NCBI GenBank assembly: GCA_035582835.1
Contig: JAYKAV010002319.1
Coordinates: 806,001-870,000 of the forward strand
DNA: 64,000 nt
Direction of reading: 5' to 3'
Origin: Phoebastria nigripes
Lineage: Eukaryota > Chordata > Aves > Procellariiformes > Diomedeidae
Part shown: one piece after another, positions 37,413 to 50,201 of the stretch
Layout: every line of letters begins with the position of its first letter
How positions within the stretch are numbered: the stretch's first letter is position 1
Notes under the pieces: generated by a model
The model's database searches: none
What the model saw: the letters and a program-made list of their open reading frames with translations, nothing else
What the model was told of the DNA's origin: nothing
Translations under genes and position numbers: made by a program

Positions 37413-40400
37413 AAAATACTGTAGGTATTTGCTACAGCATTTGGTGAACTGGGGCATAAATACCTTTTCTGTTTCAGAAGCAAGGCTAATAAAACTATTA
37501 TCTGGCAGTATATCCTTAATAAAATGCAATGTATTTATTGTCAAACTGGAAAATGTACAGACAGTACAAACACATATTTATAATATACCCACTGCCCCAG
37601 AATCTGACCATTCTTTCCAATGACCTTAATCAGGTCAACAGTTCAGTGACTTATGCTCAAGTAAATATTTTAATCAATAACTTAGAACATACAATGCAAT
37701 ATGAATGCAAAGATCATCAACTATAACACTGGAAGAAACCTCTGTATTAACCTTTTTACTTGGTCAATTGCACCTTACAAAATACAAACAGCCTCAAAGA
37801 TGACTGATTTTTAACCACATTCAGAGAAGATGGAGCATAGTACAGGCAATTATTCTAAAACAAAAGGATTATACTAACAGCCTAGGAAGTGCTGAATATT
37901 GATCTGTGTGGGACTGAAGATTCCAACCAGTATTATTAAATTCAGCACTTAAAGAGCAAGAGCTGTATTAAGAAAACAGCCAGCAACATTTTCTCACTGT
38001 CCTAATGCAATATCTTTTCCACAGACTTCAAAATGCTTCTGAGACTGCTAAATTAACATTTGATTCGGTACCATGAGTGCATTTTCATCTTTGAAAAGAA
38101 ACCCTCTTCACCTGGGATAAACCCTCACAGCAGACATTTTAGGATGCTAAGAAGACACCAGCCCCTGCTATCCATTTTTAAAATAAATAAATATACTTAA
38201 AGAAAATAACCAGTAGGGAAATAAAATCATGTTTGTTATATAAGCTTTACATTATCCAAATTAGGCATGGATAAACCCCACATATTAGTATTTCTCCTGC
38301 CACACTAGACATAACTGACTTGCATAGGTGGAAAACTTAGTGTATATATTGTTAAAAGATGCTTGAGGAAGAAAGAGTCCAGCTCTCATAAATGCTCAGA
38401 ACAAGAGAAAGGGAAAAGCAAAGGAACTTGTAAAGAATAAGGTCAAAAGCGACCCAAGCATATCAAACATTTTGGTTTAGTTTTCAAGTCTTTAGGCATT
38501 ATTGTGCAAGCACAAAGAGTTAACTTCCCTAGAGTCTCCTAAAGTAGTGCCTAGAATGTTTTCAACACAAATTAAAATCGTGCTACACAGAAAATAAGGA
38601 CAGCAAACTCACCAAATGCTTTTTTCTAGTAGTTTAAAGTATCTATTTTAAAATATTTTAATAGATGTTTTAAAATATTTTAGCCTAAAACATGCCTAGG
38701 GTCTCTATAGACCCCATTTAAATATTCAGCTAACCAATCCTATAAGAGGAGCTTCTTCAATCTTGTTTTTGTTGTGGAGAATACATGGAAGAAAGCTACA
38801 ATATAATCAGACACATGATATGCACATCTGATGATGGATCCACTTGATGAGCACACAGAATGCCAAAAAGATCCCACTTGGACATGAATGCAGTCATACC
38901 AGAAACAGCCCCTGCTGGTAGCAACATCAAACTAGTTAAAATGAAACCGATCAGTGGCAAGATTTCTGGCATAGATTTCATATGGAGAATTGAAGTAGCC
39001 TAACAGTACGTAAACACACANGAGTTATATTTGACATGGAAAAATGTTGATTGAAATGGAAATCGTAACATACATAAAAGCAAAACTAGCCTTCCCCCCA
39101 AAGAACCCAACACCACCAAGCATCCAACACCCTTGAGTAACTGGTGTTTGACTTTTGTATATATTTATGTGGTTAACGTGCTTTATTTTAAGGATATTGA
39201 ATGGTCGCTGACATACATCACAAAGTAAGCATTCATAGTTTTGTCTATGCAGCAGAGCTTTAAATAGAATATTCTCCTCTGTCACCTGGGAATTCTGCCT
39301 TTTCCCAGCCTTGCACATAGATACAACTTCTGCCTTCTTTTGCTTAAAGAGAAAAATGATCCTTTGCATGGCAACCAGTGCAACACAAGTCACAAATACC
39401 TACATGCAGAAAAAAAGAAGGAATTCCTTCAAGGGCTTATTATTGGTGAAGACAAAAATAAAATATATTATTTATTTATTTTTATGGCCAGATAAATACT
39501 ATACATAATGGTGTGGCAGCATGACTACAAATTCCTTTGTGCCTTTCTTGGGGTTAAAACTTTAACAGGAAGGGAAGATATTAAAGTGAGAGTTCAACCC
39601 CCTAGAAACTCTGGCATATAATTACAAAACTGTTTTGAACAGAAGGTTCTTCCACTGCAACGAAGTATACTAATTTGAGAAAAAACAGAAGTCTCTACTG
39701 CTTTATTATTTTTAAAAAGTTAAAAAAGTGACAAAATGGCACTTATTTGTAGCTCAATAAATGACAAATAATAATCTTTAGGCAAAATGAATCATGTTGT
39801 CAGATATGAACTGTCATGGGTATAGCATTTCCACACTCCAGGACACAGGGTTGCTTCAGCCTGCCCCTTGAACTGGGCCACATCTAGTTTAGATGATTCT
39901 CTTGTTAAATGTCTCTGGTGCTGAAACATTGCAGCCCAGAACTCTTCTGCAGTATCTGCTTTATGCAGTGGCTAGGCAGATTACACAGAGTTTGGCACAA
40001 TCTTTACCATGCCTTCTGGAGACCATCTCTATGGCTCACAGGCAGCAGGTTGAAAACAGCAATACACAAAAGTTCAGCACTGCTGAGTTTGTTGACGCCC
40101 AACTAGGAAGTATCAGATTCAGGGGCCTAATCTGACACCAGGCAGTTGACACAGAGGATACTCTGCCAGAATTATTGAAACTACCAGCTACTGAAGAAAT
40201 GAATGCTGCTTGTGTTGTGCCTCAGTACCAGGTCCTCCTTCTGCCCAGTGCTGACTGAGGCAGTGAGAGTTTGGCAGTGCGTCCCCCTGACAGCTGTGAT
40301 GGAAGTAGGGATGTTGCCTCTTGGGCTGAAGTACACCCATGTGGCTCTACCCAGTGCTGCATGCACTTAGCGACATTCGCTCAAGGATCTCTGCATCGCT

Positions 40401-43400
40401 CTCCACTGAACGATGCACTGTGCCCAAGGACAGAGTTCACACATTAAAGGAAGAGTAGCTCATGAGCCAGATCTAGTCTGTGCATCTGTCTACCTCTGAA
40501 GTAATTTATCAGACTTCATTGCCAGTACTATGGTCAGGCAAAACAGCAATTTGTAACAGACTTGTAACTCACATGACCAAACAGTTTCTGCATTTGGCAT
40601 CATAAGCTTTGTGCCACAGAAATGTGTTGTTCCATTAACATGAACAACCACAATATGTTTGATGTATACTACTGTGAATACGGAAAAGCAGGTTTCAGGA
40701 ATCATGACATTTATGGGCAGATAACTCTCTCTTTGTTAATCATGATGCAGTTACCTAAGGACAAAACTTTTACAGTATAAAGGCACCAAAAAAAAAAAAT
40801 CCCAAACGAAAGATTAATAAAAATGTATGGAAGATGAATGTAGTGATGGCACATGCCATACTCCTGGGGTGAATATCTTATCAGTTTGGACTGATTAAAA
40901 GCAAAAATGTGCTCATGAGCTAAACATATTTACGTTGAGGAGGTTTCTAGATTATGTATTCATCCCTTCATTAGGAATTAAGTAACGAAGATGCAGAAAA
41001 TCAAAGAGAAATGGACAGATGAAACAAGAGTCTAGCCTTCAATTTTTGTTTTAAAACTTTTCTTACATTGAGACTTCTGATGTAGAAAAGTTTACACAAA
41101 TGATAAAATGTTCAAATTATTTTCTGAATAGTTGGGGAAACAACACTAGACTATTTGTACACAAACAGCTTTGAGGCATTTTGCTTTTAATTTGCATACA
41201 ATTCCTTAAAGTGAATTCCACATGAAGAAGGCTGAGATACAACAGAGCTCATTTACCATTTCACAAGTTAACAGAACAAAGTAATCATCTGTCCTTCTTA
41301 TTAACTAGCTTCGATCCCTTACTCCAACTTGTCACTTCCTGCTGCAAGTCTCCATGCCAAATAAATGCATGGACTAGTTCCAAACTCCACAGACGTTCAC
41401 ATGTGGACTTCAGTGGTACTGCAAATTATAACAGCAAGAAAAAATTGAAATAGAGAGACTTTAGATGAGCTTATATTCTCTTAATGTTTCCCAAATGAAG
41501 ACCCAAAATTCAGAGTAAACAAATACTTCAGTTGTCAGCTCAGCTACTCATCTGACTGTGGTTCCTCTATGGAGCATGTAGCTAAGGAGAAAAAAGAACA
41601 ATACTTTCTGTCAAATAAGAGGGGGCATTAAATCAGAAATAGAAAGGTCTGAAAATAACTGTGCTAAAATGGACTTCCCAAACAAATTTATCTGGAACAC
41701 AATTTGAGCATGCTCTTTCCTTCTACATACTGATAAAGTTTTCTAGCTATACAATTTCCATACATAGTTTCATTTGACCAGGCTTTTGGCTTCTTTCAAA
41801 CTGGCAAATACCATCCTGATCAAAATATATTACAACAGTATTATACCTACAATAAAGTACTGGCATGGTGCTAAGGACAGCATCATCTTTCTTCGTACTT
41901 TAATGAGACCAAATAATAGGTTAAACATAGGTTGAAAGGGAAGCAGTAACAAATCTGTCTTGCAGATCTTTCCAAAAAAGATGAGAATGTGAGGCTATCC
42001 AGCTAAAAAAAGAGAAAGAGCCATAAGCTGCAAAGAAGCTGGACCTACCAACAGCAGCAGAAAATCCCTATCACTAGAGCTGTCTTTATTTAGGTCTTAT
42101 AGCAATAAACACCAATTTAGCTTTCTGCCTAAAAATTTACAGGAAGCCTTTTTTTTGTGTAGGAATTCTTAACATCGAGATTCTGTGACACTGCTCACAG
42201 TGAGTTGAGTGAAAAAAGTCAGATCAGTTGTGCTGAAGTGGAAAATTACAGAACTCAGAATTGCATGTCTCTGATAGTAAGGGTTTGCATATGCACACAA
42301 GCCTATACATCACAGCACATCTGTTGATTCCAGTGATTCCATTTGGGATTTGCCAATTTTTTCCTCTCATGATTGTGGATTCTCTAGCAACTCTACTGAG
42401 TCTGAAATACGTCAGTACCAGAGAAGAGACTCTTAACAATAAAAATCTTTGTACACTTTAATATTTATTAATTCTCTAGTAATTTTTTGCTATATATTTA
42501 ACACTAGTGTGACAAAATTCCTGGTAATTATATCTCATGCAGGTAACTTAAATGAGGAGTTAGCACTATCTAAGCTGGCAGACCTACCACTAGGGGGGTT
42601 ACTTTTGACTCTACAAGACAAGTATTTCTGCAACAATGACAACTAGGTGGGTATGCATATAACATAACAGGCTCAGCTGAACGTACTTGGTAGGTATCTA
42701 AATGACAGCACAGCCTTCAGAAGGACTGGAGTGGCAACATCTTTTGACCTAAATAGACTTGACATTATTGTTTAAGAGGGCTTGAGTGGAGCTGGAGGCA
42801 TGCTGCAAATTGTTGTTAGGAGAGATGGTGTTTCTGTAGTTAGTCAAATAGTTTAGCTTTTGCTAGTTAAAGTTGCTGTGATTTGTGTTCTTTCTTTGAC
42901 AGGGTAAAATGTGTTACTCACTCTACCCATATTGCTATTGTTTAGGTCACAACAGAGATATTGAGAGCATACTGTACCTTTCTGCAGCTGAAGACAAAGA
43001 TTGCTGATAGATTGCCGCTATTCCTTCTCTGCAATTCCTTGGTGAGTATATTTTCATCAATACAAACTATGAAAACAAACTCCCTAGAGTCCAGATTTTT
43101 TTAAACTATATTACAGGAAATGTCTACTTGTAAATCACTTATTCTTTTCTCCTACAATACCCACAGGTTTCAAAACAAAATAATTATAAATGAAATTATT
43201 AAAAGAGTAACAAGACTTGTGATAGTCTTTTGTTGTACTGGGCACTTCCCTTTTTTAACTAACATACATTCTAACAGAAATCCCACAGTACGAACCAGGT
43301 AACTTCAATTAAAAAACAAAATGCAAACTACTCAGTCCAATGTTAGAGCATGTGTATGTGTGTATAATACTGTAAAAGTAGTCACACATTAGAGGTATAT

Positions 43401-44002
43401 AATGGAAACAGCATTTTCCTTCATGAACCTGCTATTATTGAGGCAGTGACAAGGCTTCCATTTCTTTGTTTTCCGAGCTCTTTAAAGAATGGCTATTGCC
43501 ACATTTTGTAAACCTAAATACTGTATAAGCAGAAGCTTGTTGGTATCAGGTAAGGACTAATACTACTAGTGCAAACAGGTGCAGAGACAATTCCTCCAGT
43601 TTTGGGGTGAACCAGCTATATAACACTGAAAGAGGACAGGCATCTTCTTCAAACCCACACTCATGCGTGTTTCTCCACTCAGACAAACATCCTTCTCCTT
43701 CTTGGTCTTCTTTTTACAAGGGTAGTTGGGGGAGAACCACCAGCTCATGTTATATTTAGCATATGAAAGATTTTTTGACTGTTTTCCTATTAATATTATG
43801 AATGTTTTATAACAAGTCAAGGAACGATAAATACCTCAAGCATCAGGAAAGTGACAATAATACTGACTTAGTATCTTTAGTAAAAAGTGAAACATTCTCT
43901 CCTGAGATATAAGTTAAGGAAGGAACAGGAATGATGAACCTAACACTGTACCATTATTTGATCATCATGCACCTCAGCTGAACAGATGAGAAAGAACAAG
44001 TG

Positions 44003-44046
44003 TTTATTGCCCTCTGCTCATCCAAAGCTATGACAGGCAGTTTATT
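44003..44046 (-). promoter_or_regulatory. Candidate proximal polyadenylation signals of TLN2
   Basis: Two AATAAA hexamers on the minus strand lie at 44041-44046 and 44003-44008, about 140 and 180 bases after the stop codon. The second is followed by a U-rich stretch (ACTTGTTCTTTCTC), as expected downstream of a cleavage site. Human TLN2 has a much longer 3' UTR, so these would be proximal sites. More distal AATAAA candidates occur at 42464-42469, 42085-42090, 39702-39707 and around 39471-39482. Which are used cannot be told from sequence alone. Confidence 0.4.
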
Positions 44047-44121
44047 TAGGTAAGTGCTTGGCATACCAGAATGTTGTCAGAGCAGTTCTCACTGTACTGT
44101 CCCCCTTTAGCTTATTTCTTT

Positions 44122-44172
44122 AAAAGAAAAGAAAAAACAAAAGGGAAAAAAAAAAAAAGGGGGGGGAAGAAG
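44122..44172 (-). promoter_or_regulatory. Polypyrimidine tract at the start of the TLN2 3' UTR
   Basis: On the mRNA strand the stop codon is followed, after about 11 bases, by roughly 50 nt that are almost pure C/U: a CUUCUU block, C8 (44159-44166), U13 (44146-44158), then mixed U and C. Such tracts are typical binding sites for PTB- or PCBP-type RNA-binding proteins. That role is inference; the composition is directly visible. Confidence 0.5.
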
Positions 44173-44183
44173 ATCTCAGCAGG

Positions 44184-44312
44184 TTAACCCTCATCTTCTC
44201 TCAGCTCTGTGGGTAGAAATTTGTATTGCTGTTGGCGGATCTGAGCCAGTTTTTTCCTTGCCTCTTCCAGCTCTCTCTCCTTCTTCAGCATTTCTTCTTG
44301 GGCTGCAATGAT
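44184..44312 (-). CDS. TLN2: TLN2 last coding exon (dimerisation helix and stop)
   Basis: The exon has 42 codons and TAA, starting IIAAQEEMLKKERELEEAR and ending KFLPTELREDEG. The acceptor is TGTTTTCTAG. It forms the C-terminal dimerisation helix of talin (about residues 2501-2542), a charged amphipathic helix rich in E, K and R that makes an antiparallel coiled coil and is required for full actin binding by R13. LPTELREDEG is the TLN2 ending; TLN1 ends LPSELRDEH. The stop codon is at 44184-44186 and is followed within 20 bases, in the mRNA sense, by a long polypyrimidine tract. Confidence 0.97.
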   Translation of the reverse strand: MIAAQEEMLKKERELEEARKKLAQIRQQQYKFLPTELREDEG

Positions 44313-45303
44313 CTAGAAAACAGAAGCATGAATTATGACAGCACGGAATACTGTCTGTAAAACAAGATTTCTTTCTCTGTGACACCAGTCACAGCTAGGG
44401 CTTGAGCATTCTCCAGAGAAGCACCAAATTTCAATGACTTTGGCAGGAATTGCTCAAATTTTTCCAGGTTCCAGGACTATGCCATCAAGAACAGTATCGT
44501 GTTCCCACTTGTTTCTTAAAGAGGACTTAAAAAAGAAAAAAGAATCTACCAGCATAGTTTTACCATCCATCCATGATGGATTTTATAGTGCTGTGCTCCC
44601 CCAGCATTCATCGGGGTGAGGGGTTAGCACATGTAGGATAAGCACCATGTCTTAACATAACGTTTGAGTGACAGTAAAATTGAACACTCATTACTGCAGG
44701 TATCCACAGTATTTTCCTGCATCTCAAAATGCCAAAGGAAAAATGACATTACTAAAGACATGCAGGAATGATAAATTTCAATATCTTTTAAGTAGTGACC
44801 ACAGTATATGGTGTTCCTCATTCATAACAGTGAATCCAGAAGTTGGTACAACCTCAAAGCCTTGGAATCTATTTTTAAATATTGTTATTATTTCCCCGTA
44901 TTTATTATGGTCACAGTAACGAAATGTCATCAGTTCTTATCTCTCACTTTCTGTTTCTTTGATTATATACATACGAAACTTGTGTTCCATTAAGATTTGG
45001 GAATATTTAAAGTATGTAAGAGAAGTTTGAAAAGAACTGTTAACTTCATCAGAACAAAAATAAAAGATATTGGACAAGGGTAACTGTTATTACAGTAAAT
45101 GCTCAATGAAGAAGTGTAGACATCTTACAACATCTCACTTTGCTGTTGTGTCAGTGGTTACTAACAGTGAGGCATCAAGTAATTTATCATAGATTTCTAC
45201 ATAGATTTGTCCAGCCTGCAATGCAGCAGGTGGACATTGTAACACTATGCTACATTTCTGTGATAGTTTTTCTCTGCTTTACTTCTTGGGTGATTGTACC
45301 AAC
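44313..45303 (-). other. TLN2: TLN2 last intron (991 bp)
   Basis: The intron runs from a weak donor GTTGGT to acceptor TGTTTTCTAG on the minus strand. The preceding reading frame stays open for about 54 bases into it, to a stop at 45250. Nothing else was recognised in it. Confidence 0.9.
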
Positions 45304-45429
45304 CTGAGCAATGCCACCCACAAACTTTGTTTTGACTACAACGTCGTCATCCTCTGCTTTCCCAAATGCTGCTTTTTGGGCTGCCCTGACAAGATTGTCT
45401 GATGCTCGCTTGACAGCATTTCCTGCAGC
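45304..45429 (-). CDS. TLN2: TLN2 coding exon (end of R13, linker to dimerisation helix)
   Basis: The exon has 42 codons, phase 0 at both ends, starting AAGNAVKRASDNLVRAAQ and ending KTKFVGGIAQ, about residues 2459-2500. It codes the last R13 core helix and the linker into the C-terminal dimerisation helix. The acidic loop GKAEDDDVVVKTK is characteristic of talin-2; talin-1 has an EEQENETVVVKEK-type loop here. The acceptor ends TTTCAAAG. The donor is GTTGGT, a poor match to consensus. Failure to splice here would add about 19 intron-coded residues before a stop at 45250 and would lose the dimerisation helix. Confidence 0.97.
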
Positions 45430-48400
45430 CTTTGAAAAAGACAAAAGAAATTTAGTAGTAACAAAAATGCATAACTAACATGGATTCATCTGAGCATCAA
45501 AACTAAAACATCTTTGCTTAACTACACAGGAAAGGTGTGTTTTGTTTTGTTTTTCCCAGTGAAAAGCAAATTAATCTTTCAAAATCAATGGTACAGAGAG
45601 GAACACAACTCCTTTATTTAAGAAGCTGGAAGTTGGGAAAGTCACAAATGAGATTTTTTTTCCCTACAGTTTGAAATAAAACAGTGGATGAAATCGCAAG
45701 TTATGTTATGCACAATACTGATCAGATTTTTTTTTCTGAGGAAGAAGAACAGAAAATGAGTGCTAGCATATAAGGAAACATTTTAAGGCAAGGAAGTTTT
45801 TAAATTAATTGACTTTCATGAGGGCAAATTAGCCACTTACACAGCTGCAATTATCTCACATTTAAACTTTTACTTCCTTAAAAATTCTCAGATTTCTAAA
45901 GATAAACAGTCAAACATTTGTAATACATCTTTTGTTGTCTAAACTGAGTAGCGTCAGCAGTTGTGCATCAAAGAGAAAAAGGTAACTAAGCTACCTGTAT
46001 TCTAACATTGACAAAGCTATCTTTGCTATACTATAATGCATATTGGCAGTAGAGATTCCACACTACATGCTTAGTAATGACCATGTCCACAGGCACTGGT
46101 TTAATGGATACAGAGGAGGATACCAGAGGAGTGGCCTTGGAATCTCCTACTGTGATCCCCATGGAGGTGAGTGGAAGAGTCCTTGTCACAAACAAAATGC
46201 AAACCTCTCTTCTACTAAAGCTAAAAGATGTAGCTGGCACCTTTTTTGAAGCACTGGGGTCTTGAAGGCCATTGGCTAGGGAAATACCCTGTGCAGACAG
46301 GTGACGGAAGTATAGGGCTCAGCATCGTAAGATCTGGCACTGAATTTGCTCCAGTGTACTAAGAGCTGGTGAAAGTGGTGGAAAGCTGGCTCTGGGAGAA
46401 GAATGATCCATGGTTTAATGGGTACTGCACATGGAGGTGTAAATGAGATCTTTCATATACCACTGGCAGTCCTTTAAATTTGTGAGTCCCAGATAAGTCT
46501 TATGTCTGATATTTTGTATTTTAAATTGGTTGATACACCAAAATTTGACCTATGCCTCCTTCTTGGCTCTTACTGGAATCCTCCCAGGAAAAGAAAATTC
46601 TGGGCTGATGTGGACGTAGTGCTAAGAGGGGCCATGGGTCACTCATTCTGAGGGACTGACTGGGGGACCTAGCTATATGTTTTCTACTCAATTATACATA
46701 CAAATACTGAAAGGTGGGCCCCCAAATGTATTTCAAGTGCTTTAGCGAAGAAACAACTTTAGAGAATGGGACAGAGCACCATTCAAAGATATTTCCACCT
46801 CCTGAGCAAGAGGAACACCTAGATCACCTGTTACCATGGGTAAGTCTTCAGTGCACAGTGGAATGCTATGGAGAGATATCTTACTTAATTGTGAAGAATT
46901 TAGTTGAGATACGAGAAGCAACATGTTATCAACACTCCTGCAGTAATATAGCCTGGTCAAAGTGACATGAATTTATCACTACTCAAACTGACTTCTGTAA
47001 TGCTGCACAGCATTACTTTGTACCAGGTAGTCTCAAGAGCAACTGAATACTTCATGAAGAGAAGTATGTGAATGGTTAAAACTTGCTAGAACCCCTGCAC
47101 TGGGAAGGTGCCTATCCTGTAAATGGAATTTGAGACCCGTGTGCTACAGGAGTGGATTTGCATGTCATTCAGCTATTCGTACTATGTGGATTTAAACCAG
47201 CAGAAGCAGGTTGGGACAGACATAGGTACAGCTGTCCTAGCTTAATCTACTGCCCTAGAAGTGTTAATTAGACTCTGAAAGTTTACATGGGGTCAAGGAG
47301 GACTGGATAAATTAAGAGGAGAAAACCACTGAGGGTTACTAAACATACAGAATCTGCATCTGAAGTTCCTGAGTTGAAAATGCTTGAAATCTAAGAACAT
47401 AGTAGAGAATAGCATCACACATGCTTACCCTGTTCTTACTTGCTCCTCTACGCATTTCCTAGTGGCCACTGCTGGAATCAGGATATAGAATGGGCTTAAT
47501 GAACTTTTGGACTGATCCAGTAAGGCTGTTCTTGTATTAAACCCTAAACCCTAGTATCTAAGAGCAAATCAGTCAACACCACCAATAAACAACATTAGTG
47601 CTTTCACAATGTGCAGAAAAAGGGTAGGTACTTGCAGTGTTGTGACAGGCAGTGAAAGAGAACAGGAGTAGAGTTCTCTGTCCCATGGTTCCCGATGCCC
47701 CCAGGTGCCATGTGTGCTGAGAACACTCGTTCCCACACAGGCTGCTAGCTGAGACAGCCTGCTCTCACATGCTGGAGACACACCAGCACTAGGAGGGGAA
47801 GCTACATGGACCAGCTCTGAACCTGCCCCCCACCTCCCCCCAGTCCCATTCTGTATTTCCAGCTTCATCTCCCTTTCAACTTAACTCTCTTCCCATCTGA
47901 AATGACCCAAGGACAAATTATTTGAAATTTGCTCTGCTCAGTCTGGAGCTCATCCAAAGAGAACGGAAACATTTACATTTTTTTCATTAGGTTTTAGAAC
48001 AGACTCCGTAACAGTGAATTCCAAGTTAGCATTCATGGGAAATGCAGTTCAAATGTGTTCTCCCAAAGCTTGCAGTTGTTTGTGGGGTAGGAAAGAGAAA
48101 ACTAATACACTCAAACTCCTGAACCTAACCTATTGATTAAAGCTATGTGAAAACATTTGTGCTGGGGGCAAAGCCAGCTGAAAAGCCTCAGTAGTTTTGG
48201 CAAATCCACCAGTAAAAATATTTGGTAGACATCAACTCACTGGTTTTGCTATGATAAAGGACATTATTTCCAAGTGCAAACTGCTTTTCCTTTCATTATT
48301 CATTTTGGGGCTAATATGAAGCCTGGTAAAGTGGCAAAGTTCAATTTCAGTCTGTGCTTGGGCTCGTTTCCTTTTCACATTCCCTTCCAATTTTTCACAT

Positions 48401-49860
48401 TTGATGTCTATTTAATAATATTTTCCTACAGTGACTGAGTACCCTGAATTTCCTGGCAGAGCTGAGAAAACACGGTCTCTAGTACTTGATTTTGTTCCTG
48501 TTTCTACTGTTTGTTCTGCATTTAAAATTCCTTCAGACCCATCTTGGCATTTGGATATTAAAGTGCAGGTTGCATTACAGTCAGAACTATCTTCCAGTTA
48601 CTGATACCTCCCCCACAGACCCTTGACAAAGTCAATCTATATGAATCTACTATAAAGCTCTAAAACCATCTCATCCCTAGAGATAACATTAACATTCCAC
48701 TGTTTTCTATAGAAACAAACAGATTTTTCACACACTCATACATTTATTTTTTCCTCCTAAATATTTAACCCATTTTTCTACTTTGAAAAAAATGATGACA
48801 TCAGTTCCTCTTGCTCAGACAGATACTTAGTCGTATGTATTTCTGTTGGATTTGATTCCACCTATCCATACATGATTGAGTGCCCATTAGTAGCATCGGT
48901 GCAAATAAGAGAAAAAGGGGAAATTTCACTATCATCAAAGATATTCCATGTTGATAGTATGAAAAAAGGCACTGAAATAGTTCTTACATTCTAGGCTGAG
49001 CCTGCAGGACAGGATGTCAGAGAACGCTGTAGCCATTTTTAAAATGAACACCCTTAAACAAAACTTCTGGAGACATTAGATTTTACCCGTCATAACACAG
49101 TGTTAATTCAGTAATAGTTCAGAGAAGCTCAACATGAAATGGATGTGTAATGTAAAAGGGAACCAGTTTCATGTAAAAAAAGTTAAATCAGACTTTAGTT
49201 GAGATGTTGCATCAGCTTCTGTTCTTGTTTTTGTCTGACAATGATTCTCCATTTTAGAAGTGTTCTATCTACAATTGCTGTCTCTTGACTCCTAGAAACA
49301 AAGGAAAACCGACCACAACCCAGGCTGGCACTTAGGCAAGTACTTTGTTGAACATATTCATAATCTTGCAGAGGTCAGGAGGATACTTATGTGCAACCAA
49401 GTTAAGTGTGCTTACCCGTTTGCAAGCTCAATGGGAGCCTAACTGAATGCAGAATAATTGCAGAGAAACCAACTATACCCAGTCCCTATAAAAATGCACG
49501 TAGTAAACATTCTCAGCTCATGTATTCCTGTGGCTTATCATGAATATGAATCTATGAATATTGCACCTAAACCAGGGCTTGGCACAGGCCAGTCAACATT
49601 TGCATCTCTCAACATCTTTTAAAAATGAAGAATAAAACAAGTAGTGAAGTGAGCTGCAGCTGCTGCTGAATAATGACAAATGCACAATAACTTCATCCTT
49701 GATGAATGAAAGTGCCCCAGAATCCCACAAGGAAGAAAAACTGAACAGAATTCCGAAGATTCAAGAAACTATTCCTAAAATTTGGGGTTTGTTCAGGCAG
49801 TGCTAAAACAGTGTTTACATAGCACTACTACGGGTTTTCAGTAATTAAGAACACAAGTAC
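45430..49860 (-). other. TLN2: TLN2 intron (4.4 kb)
   Basis: The intron runs from donor GTACTT to acceptor TTTCAAAG on the minus strand. Open frames inside it (46031-46240, 46714-46965, 47569-47868) have no recognisable domains and no talin similarity. No transposon was recognised. Confidence 0.85.
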
Positions 49861-50043
49861 CTGTAGCCTCCTCATGGCTTCAGAGTCATGATCAGCCTTC
49901 ACTTTGCAAGCCACAAGCAACTGTGCTGTAGAAGCTGCCACTTGTTTGGCGGATGAGATGAGCTTCTCCTCACTAGCATGGCCTTGTACTGAGGCATTAG
50001 CTGCTTCACAGAGATTGCTGGTTGCAGCTGCCACCATTCGGGC
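49861..50043 (-). CDS. TLN2: TLN2 coding exon (R13 core, actin-binding helices)
   Basis: The exon has 61 codons, phase 0 at both ends, starting ARMVAAATSNLCEAANAS and ending KADHDSEAMRRLQ, about residues 2398-2458. It supplies two to three helices of the R13 I/LWEQ (THATCH) bundle, including the highly conserved EEKLISSAKQVAASTAQLL stretch that gives the I/LWEQ family its signature. The acceptor is TCTTCTAG. The donor is GTACTT, weaker than the GTRAGT consensus. ASVQGHASEE is the TLN2 form (TLN1 AAVQGHASQE). The histidine in KADHDSE differs from the glutamine that I recall in the mammalian proteins. Confidence 0.97.
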
Positions 50044-50138
50044 CTAGAAGACAGTAAAATAAAGTCACTGTGTATTCTCACAGGATATGATTTCTTCAGA
50101 GAAGGTGCTAGTTTTCCGTAAGAGAAGTAGTTACTCAC
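50044..50138 (-). other. TLN2: TLN2 mini-intron (95 bp)
   Basis: The 95-bp intron lies between two phase-0 exons, with donor GTGAGT and acceptor CTTCTAG. It is close to the practical lower limit for vertebrate introns, whereas its neighbours are kilobases long. Confidence 0.93.
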
Positions 50139-50201
50139 AGCGGAAATAAGTCCCTGAGACCACTGTCCATCATCAGCTGCATTTGCAGGGATTGCTCCAA
50201 C
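50139..50201 (-). CDS. TLN2: TLN2 coding exon (short R13 exon)
   Basis: The exon has 21 codons, phase 0 at both ends, with a strong acceptor (TTTTTTCAG) and a donor GTGAGT. It reads VGAIPANAADDGQWSQGLI plus SA, about residues 2377-2397, the loop and start of the second core helix of the R13 actin-binding bundle. Talin-1 has NALDDG at the position that reads NAADDG here, which again favours TLN2. The exon is separated from the next one by an intron of only 95 bp. Confidence 0.95.

Larger units (their letters stand above)
34793..44002. other. Region downstream of TLN2 (distal 3' UTR and intergenic)
   Basis: The right-hand part may belong to a long TLN2 3' UTR, since the mammalian gene has one of kilobases, but the end cannot be placed by eye. 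Minus-strand AATAAA hexamers at 42464, 42085, 39702 and around 39471 are candidates. The duplicated segment at 35.4-36.0 kb is listed separately. No other gene was recognised. Confidence 0.55.

Noticed and set aside
47538..47556. AAACCCTAAACCCTA telomere-like motif
   Set aside because: It is only two units, of plant-type rather than vertebrate TTAGGG sequence; chance.
46714..47868. Extra talin exons in the 4.4 kb intron
   Set aside because: The exons at 49861-50043 and 45304-45429 join without loss of any residue, and the frames in between have no talin similarity.
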